A stretch of 64,000 nt of DNA from positions 62,001 to 126,000 of the forward strand of contig JASVEC010000007.1 in assembly GCA_030770535.1 (NCBI GenBank), written 5' to 3'. The notes under the pieces were generated by a model. The model searched no databases. It had not been told where the DNA came from and saw nothing but the letters and a program-made list of their open reading frames with translations. Position 1 is the stretch's first letter, and each line of letters opens with the position of its first letter. The position numbers and the translations under genes are program-made. Shown piece by piece: positions 56,150 to 64,000 of the stretch. This stretch comes from Batkoa obscura. Taxonomy: Eukaryota; Entomophthoromycota; Entomophthoromycetes; Entomophthorales; Batkoaceae.

Positions 56150-56680
56150 CTACAATAATAAATAACTCAAGCTCATCCTTGTCGTATGTTTGGCCGAAGA
56201 AGAATGTAAAGGAGAGATAGCATGATCTGTTGCATTAGAGTTTGTTTCAAAATTACTTTGTGATAGTAAGGAAGGAGAAGAATTCAAATTATTACTGTTG
56301 ATTTCGGATGATAAACTTGAGTAAAGCTTTAAGAAATAAGATGGTTCAATAGTACTTATCCATTGAAGTCCAGTATTTATTGGTATTAGCTTTGTCTTTT
56401 TCTTATCTCTAGATCGTCGATTTTGAAACCAAATTTGAAATTCTCTTGGATCCATTTGTAACTGCTGTGATATCTGTTTTCTAGCATCTTTACAAGGATA
56501 TGGGTTAAGTTTATAGATTGATTCTAATACCTTACGTCTCTCTTCTCTCAAAATTTCTCTGATATTTGTTCTTTTGCTATTATTAATATCTTTACGATCC
56601 TTCTTTCTATTGCTATTACTATTAAGGATGGATGAAAAACTACAAGCGTAAGCTTTATAACTTTTGGTTGATTGTATCAT
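56150..56680 (-). CDS. Homeodomain protein (HD-2)
   Basis: Single exon, 176 aa from the ATG at 56680 (MIQSTKSYKAYACSF); the frame is open further upstream but has no ATG there. The homeodomain is at about residues 34-96: a basic N-arm (KRTNIREILREERRKVLESIY), helix 2 (CKDARKQISQQLQM) and the recognition helix (DPREFQIWFQNRRSRDKKK) with an intact WFQNRR. The remaining about 70 residues are Ser/Asn-rich. The homeodomain is clearly not a close paralogue of HD-1 at 22290. Targets unknown. The gene is isolated, with about 5.2 kb gene-free upstream. Confidence 0.88.
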   Translation of the reverse strand: MIQSTKSYKAYACSFSSILNSNSNRKKDRKDINNSKRTNIREILREERRKVLESIYKLNPYPCKDARKQISQQLQMDPREFQIWFQNRRSRDKKKTKLIPINTGLQWISTIEPSYFLKLYSSLSSEINSNNLNSSPSLLSQSNFETNSNATDHAISPLHSSSAKHTTRMSLSYLLL

Positions 56681-57594
56681 ATCCTGTGATGAATAAATAA
56701 TAAAGATAATGTTTTTTTTAAAAGTGAATCTTATTTTTGAACTTAATTTATATACTTTTCTTAAGAATCCCAATTAATAATAAATCATTTTATATCATAG
56801 TTTGCTTTTAGGTAACAAGGTGGTGGCAACTAGAATTCTTATTTGGGCTAAAAATAGACAAAGGTTCTATTACGTGGGAGTGTTTAATTTTACACTACTA
56901 GGTTATTGTTTTCAAAGTGAACAACTATTTATTATCTTAAAATTTTGACTTTATTATTAATTCTTTTTATCTCTTGATTTGTAATTGCAAATAGTTATTT
57001 AATAATATTACTTTTATTTGAAGTTAATATTAAAGTAGGATTTATAAAATTACATCTATTCATAACATATTTTAAAGTCCTTTGAGATCTTTAATAACGT
57101 AAATATTGTGTTATAAAATTGTTATCATAAAGAAATAACTTTTATTTTATTTTATTTTATTTTATTTTATTTTATTTTATTTTATTTTATTTTATTTTAT
57201 CAATTTAATCTTAGTTTACTATTCGTGATATAAATGTTGAGCAATTTTAGATATTTATGCAGGTTCAATAATCGATGAGTGTTTAACCTTTTGACCAGTA
57301 AAGGTAATCTGTATTACATTCTTAATATAACAATTTAATATCAATATCAATGAGTTACCCAAATAAAGCGATTAACGAGTGACTACATGATAACAAAACT
57401 AATATTTAAAAAGTATGGGATAAAAAATTGTTTCATTTGGTTATATAAAAAAGCAATGATTTAGTTTTTATAATTAGGTAAAGGAACTATTTTTGCTATA
57501 CTTACAATAAATTAAGCTATTATTTAAAACATTTTAATATTTTATATTATCTCAATATTGTTTTTTTTATAAATTTTGAAAATAATATAGTTTA
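56681..57594. other. HD-2 upstream region with microsatellite
   Basis: Part of a 5.2 kb gene-free stretch. Contains the TTTTA repeat at 57139-57199. No gene seen. Confidence 0.4.
57139..57199. repeat. (TTTTA)n microsatellite, about 12 units
   Basis: Uninterrupted pentanucleotide TTTTA array of about 60 bp, the longest simple array in the window. Confidence 0.9.
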
Positions 57595-57699
57595 TATGAG
57601 TATGCTTTTTTTACCTTCATTACTTTCTCCATCTTTTAAACACTGTTTGAGCGGAAAAATCATTAGTAAAATTCTTAAACATAAAAATACATCTCCATA
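57595..57699 (+). mobile_element. 104-bp MITE-like element, copy 17
   Basis: From TATGAGTATG to CATCTCCATA, with interior AAACACTGTTTGAGCGG. TA at both ends. Confidence 0.75.
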
Positions 57700-58284
57700 T
57701 TATAAATGATTGTGACTACTTTTTATTATCCAAACATGAGATTATGTGAAAATCAATTTTACTTATATATTAAGAATTGCATTAATATTTACTATTGTAA
57801 ATAGAAAATTATATATAACAAGAAGAATAAAAAGCAATATAGTGAATATTATTTTTGAATTATAAAACCAAAAGCTATTATATTATGACTTATATATTCC
57901 AAACTACATCTTTATCCGAACCATTTGAGCTAAAAAAACTATGATTCAACAATCATAATTTTTAGAAAAATGTATTGCAAAAAATCGTTTAAGTTCAAAT
58001 ATGCGCCCTATTGCTAATAATTTTAATGCTTAATAATTTATGCTTTAGACATAACTATAATATGAAATCCAGATTTAAATGTAAGATACGCTTAAATTTA
58101 AATTTTTGTAAATCAACTGCAGTTATTTCATATAAATAAACTAAAGTAGAATGTCGCTTATTTTATAGTATTATGAGTTAATATATATATCCTGTTTAAA
58201 CTGGAAGAGGTGATTTTATGATTAAAATTTTGTATTTAGTGTAATTAGTCTATAATTCCACTTTTAGAGTAAAAAAATATGATT
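57700..58284. other. Spacer between element copies 17 and 18
   Basis: About 585 bp of AT-rich sequence, no gene recognised. Confidence 0.4.
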
Positions 58285-58387
58285 TAGGGACATATTTTTT
58301 TGTTTAAAAATTTTACTGACAACCTTTCTGCTCAAATAGCGCTTAAAAAAAGAAAAAAGTAATGAAACCAGAAAAAAATCCCCAATT
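58285..58387 (-). mobile_element. 104-bp MITE-like element, copy 18
   Basis: From TAGGGACATATTTTT to ATCCCCAATTA, with interior TTTCTGCTCAAATAGCGCTT. An isolated right-end fragment (ACATCCCCAT) of another copy lies at about 58500-58531. Confidence 0.7.
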
Positions 58388-58926
58388 ACTATATTAACAT
58401 AGCTTACTTTATTAACATAGCTTACTTTCGAGTTCACTGGGCTTTTTTTATTTGATCCTGCCAATAAATTGTTTGCCTTTTCTTAATATAGAAAAAACAA
58501 ATAAATAATACCAAAAAAGACATCCCCATCCAACTATGTTTATGACTGCATATTTCATGATATCGTCTCATAACTTTTAATTATCTGTTTAGGAATCTAG
58601 ATAAATGACATGTACTTAATATGTTTTTAATTTGAAGAAGCTATGCTAATGGCATAGACTAACAAGGTTAAGATTTTGTTTTCAAAGATAACATCTAAGT
58701 AACAAAGGCTGTAAGCAAATTTTATCCAGTATAGATACATAATTTTAACAAAGTATTTTTATGTGAAAATAGCTTTTACTTTCATACATAATAAAATATT
58801 CTATTATAACCAATAATAGCCTTATTTCTGCTTAGAAATATTAGATTGCTTTAGAAAATATCTAATATTAAATACCCTGACGACTGGGTAGCTTAATTTT
58901 AACCATCCCCAAACTTTAATAAAGGA
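58388..58926. other. Spacer with right-end fragment of the 104-bp family
   Basis: Apart from the fragment near 58500-58531, AT-rich spacer only. A direct duplication of TTAACATAGCTTACTTT occurs at about 58393-58428. Confidence 0.4.
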
Positions 58927-59031
58927 TATGGGAGTGTTTTTTTTGACTTGATTGTTTTTTCCACTTTTTAAGCGCTATTTAAGTAGAAAGATTATTAACA
59001 AAATCCTTAAACACAAAAATACATCCCCATA
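58927..59031 (+). mobile_element. 104-bp MITE-like element, copy 19
   Basis: From TATGGGAGTG to CATCCCCATA, interior AAGCGCTATTTAAGTAG, with TA flanks. Confidence 0.85.
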
Positions 59032-59853
59032 TGTAGCTTAAATCTCAAAAACTGTTTGGTTCAGATACTTTCCATTTATATTATTTTAATGACCTCTGGT
59101 ATTAGTATTATTAAAACATGTTGATTTTAAAACTATTCTTTGGATATCAATATTAGCAGTATCCATATCTTTATTATACAATCAGTTATTCATACAAACC
59201 AGTTGTCTACTTATTTATAATAATCAAACCCATTATAGGCTTTTAGAATACATCAATAAGGGATTGAGTAAATACAGTATAAATTAACCGCCGAATTTAT
59301 ACACTAAATATTTATTACAAAGTTTAAAAGATTCCAATTAACTAGTAATTTTATTTATAAGCTGTTATTGAATTATATGGCAGGGCTCCCGATAATCTCA
59401 AGATCTTTAATAAATATTCTTATTTTTAACTGTGGCTGCCAATTTTTATATAGTTTATTCGGGTATTAAGGGAAAGTAAAGTTTTCATTATATTAATTAA
59501 TCTTGGCTCTATGGTCTTAAAGGTTTATTGAGTTTGATCTACAATAAATATGTCATACATTCAGATATAGAAAATTATGATGGTACTTCGATATAGTATT
59601 ACTTTTTGTTTAAAATATCAATTATGTGTATTTTCTACTAAATAATAGGTGTAACCATATTGAAAGAAATAACCAATTATTAAAGAAAGTCAGATAATAA
59701 TGATTGTGTAATTAGCTAAGCGTAATTGAATAAAATTGTATATATTAGTGAATCAAACCAGAGGTTTTAGTTTGTGAGTCTAGATAAGACAAATAATCCA
59801 TATGTAGTAATAGCTAAACGAAAATAATACATATTATTTATTACAGATAAATA
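59032..59853. other. Spacer between element copies 19 and 20
   Basis: About 820 bp of AT-rich sequence, no gene recognised. Confidence 0.4.
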
Positions 59854-59949
59854 TATGGGGATGTTTTTTTTAAAGAATTTTACTAACAATCTTTCCACTC
59901 AAATAGCGCTTAAAAAATGGAAAAAGTAATGAAATCAAAACAACCCATA
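59854..59949 (-). mobile_element. 104-bp MITE-like element, copy 20
   Basis: From TATGGGGATGTTTTTTT to AACCCATA, interior TTTCCACTCAAATAGCGCTT. Slightly short at both inner T/A runs. Confidence 0.75.
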
Positions 59950-61932
59950 TAGTACAATTTTGTAAATTTCGTCGTAACCTAATGATTTAATGTTTTTTAG
60001 AATATTTGAAATTAAGGTTGATCGCCGGGCTATATGTATATTATTAATACCACCTTCGAAATCTATAGACAGTGCAGTTATTATTAAGGTCCCTAATGCC
60101 AAGGAAAGTTAATAACCATTATTTGACGGATACTTGGACTCAATGTGTGTGGAATTAGATTAGATTAGGTTAACTACAATCTAAATTAAAATTATGTCAT
60201 ATAATTCTGTTGTTTTTACAAGGCTTATTCTCAGAAATTTAAAAAAACACCATAAATATGATGTTATTTGCCCTTATTAATTACGTTTGTTAAAATCTAT
60301 AGATTTAAGTTCTTGTGAGAGCCGGAGTCCTTAAATGATTATTTTATCAAACAAGGAAAATTATTATAATGATGAAAGGGCCATAGAAGGAAAGTTACTT
60401 TATCTAAGTATTAATATGGTATTTTCAATAAATTACGTATATTTGATTTTTTTAATCTTTAAACTTTACTAAAATAATTGACTATACAGCAATTGAGTTT
60501 TACTCAGAATTTCTACCAAATTGATTTTAAAAATCCTCGCTTTTTGCTAAAACCCTGAAAAGCTAATAGATCTCAAATATCTTTATTACTGGTAGTTAAA
60601 AAATTATGAGAAAACAGATAGAAGTAGGAGGGTGCAGAAAAGTGCAGAAATTAGTCTAAGTTTTGGAGAGAGGTGCTAACAAAGAACGATCAACTTCTGG
60701 TATGAAAAAGGGGCAAGGTGCTGAGAAATACTCATATTGGTATAAAACAATCCAGACATAAGAAAGATGCAAGTGTGAAGGGTTGAGGCAAACTCACATT
60801 TCTTCAAGGATTTGTATACAGTGGGACTGTTTTAGCTGAGATGGATTTTGACTAACTATTCATATAGGGATAAAAACAGGTGTTTCAAATCAGTGTAATA
60901 ATACAAACTATTACAAAGATTATCTTTACATAGTGCACATTTCAATCAAAATAGCCTTACAAAAAAAACTTGAGTTCAAAGATCCACATAGAATTTGACT
61001 CTAAGAGTAAGTCTCTACAAATTAAAAAACCTGGTTTTAGCATAAAAAAAGAGCTTAATGTTGGATTTCCAAAATAGGAATTCAGAGATAACTTTAATTC
61101 AAGAATGGAATTGAAAATTGCTCACTTTACAAAACTTAAGTAATAACCCTATTACAAAAAAGTCGTGCCCTATTAATTAAAGGTTGAAGATAATTGAAGG
61201 TAATAGAAGAAACAATAGAATTAAGTGGGGTTTGGGATCGCATTTTAAGTTGAAACTTAGATATTTGAAACATAATAGTTTTGATTACAATTGAAAGTTG
61301 GTTTTAAGGTTTTAAAAGGACAGAGAATGAGTTAATGGTCTTATTTAAAGACAAGCTAGAATCGCATCAAGCCTAATCCCATATTAAGGAAAGGTATTAA
61401 ATTGACAAAATTAGGATTAAATGGAGCTTTAACTCAGATTAAGGAAAGCTACAAACTAAGAAAAAAACAGATTTAATTTAAGCCATTCTGTTCAATTTAG
61501 AGTTTTCAAGTTTGAATGGTACTAGTAAACGTTTTAATTTTTGGTTGATCCTAAAAGTATTTTATAAAATACTTTGTCATATCATGAGTATATTTTTGCA
61601 TAAACAAAGTTCAACAATTTAATTATGGTCTATTTCTTTAATTCTATAAAAGCAGTGATTTTTTATATTACATATTATTAAATGTATATTACTATTTACT
61701 CACTTAAATAAACACATATTTGAAGGACAGTGATTGCGTTATTTATTACGTTGAAGCCTAAACGAGTCTTATAGCTAATATCATTAAATCATATTTTAGT
61801 TTTAGCCATTTTCTATAAAAAAGAGAAATTATCTGGATCATCAATAAGTGTTCAATCTACTAAAGTATATATACTATTAAAAATCTAAGAAAATCAAAAT
61901 CAAAATTGTACCTTTATTTTTATATTTCACTA
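59950..61932. other. Gene-free stretch upstream of LYC1-like paralogue 3
   Basis: About 2 kb. The part 60600-61500 is visibly less AT-rich than other spacer and lacks T-runs, which suggests an old insertion or a decayed gene. Its six-frame reading gives no recognisable protein (the best stretch, GFVYSGTVLAEMDFD, is short). A TATATATA at 61866-61873 is a candidate TATA box 60 bp upstream of the ATG. Confidence 0.35.
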
Positions 61933-63015
61933 ATGACTATCGAATCAACTTTATTTAATAATCAAAGAGAGTTTATTTTAAAGAAGGCAACAACGAAACA
62001 GCGAATACAAATATGGAAGAATTGCTATCAAACGTGGGGCTATGGGATGAATGAAAAGGACTATTTAAAATTAGAGAAAAAGATAAGTAATTCCTCATAC
62101 AGTATAAAAAATTTAGAATATTATGTATTACAAACAGCACAATGCAATAACGAAATTAATTTTTTAACACAATTAGAAACAATAAAACGACAAACTTATT
62201 ATCATCACCCTATTCACGGATTTAAAGTCATTGATTTATTATATATTGCTTCAATTATAACCCCAGAGCATTTAAGGGGTTTAGGTTACGCTAGTAAAGC
62301 GTTTGAGTTATTATTGCCTCAATTAACAAAAATGGGCTGTTTTGGTAGTATATTATACTCGGATATTGGTAATTTCTATGAACGATATGGATATAAATTA
62401 TATTCTCCTTATCAATTAGAAATAACATGTAGTGATAATAATAAATTGATAATACTAAATAAGAATATTCATTTTTTAAATCAAACTCAAGTAATTAAAT
62501 TATGTGAATGGGACAGCTTAAAGTTAGCTACGAATATTAAAAATATGAATAAATCTCAGTTACCTGAAGCTGGATTATTTGCTGTTGTACCGAGTATTGA
62601 TAATTATATTGGGCATTGGGAGACTTGTAAATTACAAGCAAAGAATAAAAAGGTGCCATTACCTCAATATTATGCTGCTATGCATCAGCCCACTACATCT
62701 ACGGATAACATTCAATTTCTAATATGGACATACGATTTTCTTTTAAATCAATTAATCGTTTTAAGACATCGTTTAATTGATGATCATGCCTCTGATCTTT
62801 TATATCATGCTTTATATATAGCTAATCGATTTAATATGAATAAACTGGTTGCTTGGAACCTCCCACTTGAGTTAATTAGAAACAGTTCGCTAATAAATGA
62901 AGCTACTTGGATTAAAAGGAAAGAAATTTCTCTGCCCTACGCTATATTTCCGGATTTGAATCAAAAAGACCATCAACCACATTGGTGTGAAGTTCAAAAG
63001 TATACTTGGTTTTAA
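61933..63015 (+). CDS. GNAT-family N-acetyltransferase, LYC1-like (paralogue 3)
   Basis: Predicted acetyl-CoA acetyltransferase, single exon, 360 aa from the first ATG; the open frame upstream has no ATG. The GNAT core has IASIITPEHLRGLGYASKAF at about 105-124, with an intact RGLGYA CoA loop. ILYSDIGNFYERYGY follows at about 140-154. The C-terminal half has LIWTYDFLLNQLIVLRHRL, LPYAIFPDL and HWCEVQKYTWF. Its plan and closing signature match paralogue 2 (48809) more closely than paralogue 1 (31110). Lysine or another amine is the likely acceptor, by analogy with LYC1 only. Confidence 0.85.
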   Translation: MTIESTLFNNQREFILKKATTKQRIQIWKNCYQTWGYGMNEKDYLKLEKKISNSSYSIKNLEYYVLQTAQCNNEINFLTQLETIKRQTYYHHPIHGFKVIDLLYIASIITPEHLRGLGYASKAFELLLPQLTKMGCFGSILYSDIGNFYERYGYKLYSPYQLEITCSDNNKLIILNKNIHFLNQTQVIKLCEWDSLKLATNIKNMNKSQLPEAGLFAVVPSIDNYIGHWETCKLQAKNKKVPLPQYYAAMHQPTTSTDNIQFLIWTYDFLLNQLIVLRHRLIDDHASDLLYHALYIANRFNMNKLVAWNLPLELIRNSSLINEATWIKRKEISLPYAIFPDLNQKDHQPHWCEVQKYTWF

Positions 63016-63145
63016 TATTTATGTGTTTTTTTAAGTTTTTAGATGTTAAATAACAAACTAATAAATGTGATAAAGGTTAAATAAAATAATATATGATTAA
63101 GTTTTAATAAGTTAATATAATTTTAATATATAAAATAAATAAGAT

Positions 63146-63988
63146 TTAAAAACCATGCATTAAATCTAAAGTAGAGATATCATTATTATCAAAAGTAAAG
63201 CCTAAATTTTTAGCTAATTCCTGATTTAAATAATTTTCATTATCAAATAAATTTAAATTCCAGTTCTGAAATTGATGATTATCATTATCATTGATTTGAG
63301 CTAATTCAGGTGTAAATGAGGAACCTTCAGTTTCAGAACCAGAGTTATTATTATGACCATTGTTATTCTGAATATTGATATTCTGTCCATTGCTTTGTGT
63401 ATTGTTATTTAAATTAGTAATGATTTCTCCTTTACTATTTAAATGCTCAGGGTGATGTAAAGCTAAATGTTGAGCTAATTGATCCTTACGATTAAAAGTC
63501 CTTGGACATTTCTCATGTGGACATGGATTTGGATGTTCATGAGTTTTATGATGTCTTCTTAATTGATCACTTCTTTTAAAGGCCCTACCGCAGTATTCTA
63601 CTTGACAAACATGGGGTCTTTCATTTGGATCAATAATTGTATTCATTTTATTTAACTTTGGTGGCATTGGGTATGGGCTTAAATCTTTCATCATATTATG
63701 ACGAAGCATACTTGGTTTGTTTCCCATAGTTAAAAAAGGTTCAGGATTGAAGCCCATAAAGGGGTGTTGGGCTATTGGACTATCAAAAGGTAAGTTGGTA
63801 AATGAATTACGATTCAAGTCCATACTTGGAGACATCATATCAATTGTATTTAATTCATCGGATAGGGAAGGTGATTGAAATAAATTATTACAAAATAATT
63901 GTTGTGGTGAATAATTCATAAAGGAGCGAGTTAATAATGGATTATCAAAAGGTAACATGTATGACTGTGGTGGAGTAAATGGATTCAT
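63146..63988 (-). CDS. C2H2 zinc-finger transcription factor
   Basis: Single exon, 280 aa. Two adjacent classical fingers are seen: 128-150 (CQVEYCGRAFKRSDQLRRHH..H) and 156-179 (CPHEKCPRTFNRKDQLAQHL..H), with C-x4-C spacing and the RSDQLRR / RKDQLAQ recognition helices. The linker between them is shorter than the canonical TGEKP. The N-terminal 120 residues are Pro/Met/Phe/Asn-rich (SPSMDLNRNSF, NPEPFLTMGN), probably a regulatory region. The C-terminal 100 residues are Asn/Gln-rich with an acidic end (NDISTLDLMHGF), possibly an activation domain. Finger layout is of the Mig1/Egr-like two-finger fungal kind. The start ATG is 12 bp from the window edge, so an upstream exon cannot be excluded. 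Confidence 0.9.
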   Translation of the reverse strand: MNPFTPPQSYMLPFDNPLLTRSFMNYSPQQLFCNNLFQSPSLSDELNTIDMMSPSMDLNRNSFTNLPFDSPIAQHPFMGFNPEPFLTMGNKPSMLRHNMMKDLSPYPMPPKLNKMNTIIDPNERPHVCQVEYCGRAFKRSDQLRRHHKTHEHPNPCPHEKCPRTFNRKDQLAQHLALHHPEHLNSKGEIITNLNNNTQSNGQNINIQNNNGHNNNSGSETEGSSFTPELAQINDNDNHQFQNWNLNLFDNENYLNQELAKNLGFTFDNNDISTLDLMHGF

Positions 63989-64000
63989 TTCCCATGGATA

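Noticed and set aside
1-64000. CRISPR array, operon, riboswitch or other prokaryotic structures
   Set aside because: Introns, nuclear tRNA without CCA and eukaryotic gene families show a eukaryotic genome; no spaced direct-repeat array is present.
1-64000. Retrovirus-like or other capsid-bearing elements
   Set aside because: I saw no reverse transcriptase, integrase or capsid-like reading and no long terminal repeats in the window.

Overview
This is a strongly AT-rich nuclear segment of a eukaryote, almost certainly a fungus. Genes are split by many short introns (mostly about 40-60 nt, GTAAGT/GTAAAT-like donors, TAG/CAG acceptors). The gene content fits a fungus: a GH18 chitinase with a CBM19 chitin-binding module, a proteinase K-like subtilase, two secreted RNase T2 enzymes, three LYC1-like acetyltransferases and RNA polymerase III subunit 2. 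Very low GC plus secreted chitinase, protease and RNases suggests an early-diverging, zygomycete-grade lineage (for example Entomophthoromycotina such as Conidiobolus). That placement is inference only.

Layout. Positions 1-15 kb are gene-dense: RPC2 (cut by the left edge), a YEATS protein, an MFS transporter, a decayed region, an unrecognised six-exon gene, a DHHC palmitoyltransferase and a BAR-SH3 protein. The chitinase is at 15.5-16.8 kb. From 16.8 to 31 kb the sequence is nearly gene-free, holding only a homeodomain gene and a small cysteine-rich secreted protein. From 31 to 41 kb come a LYC1-like acetyltransferase, an arylamine N-acetyltransferase, RNase T2 #1, a small two-TM protein, a subtilase and RNase T2 #2. 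From 42.8 to 54.6 kb come aspartyl aminopeptidase, a divergent pair of small glycine-rich secreted proteins, a second LYC1-like gene, a Yippee-family gene hidden in four short exons, RMI1 and a tRNA-Glu. From 54.6 to 64 kb there are a second homeodomain gene, a 5 kb gene-free stretch, a third LYC1-like gene and a C2H2 zinc-finger gene.

The most striking non-gene feature is a family of about 104-bp elements: 20 recognisable copies plus fragments, on both strands, all intergenic. They have short terminal inverted repeats (TGGGGATG...CATCCCCA), usually TA on both sides, and a central CGCT-N5-AGCG hairpin. They look like non-autonomous DNA transposons (MITEs) with a TA target, and they may be undescribed. 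Copies differ often at CpG sites. At least three further, unrelated inverted-repeat structures are present.

Functional themes: secretion of degradative enzymes (chitinase, subtilase, RNase T2) from genes with TATA boxes close upstream of the start codon; small secreted proteins; housekeeping machinery (Pol III, RMI1, aspartyl aminopeptidase); and transcription factors standing alone in large gene-free stretches. All exon models were worked out by eye from splice sites and reading-frame continuity; none was checked by alignment software.
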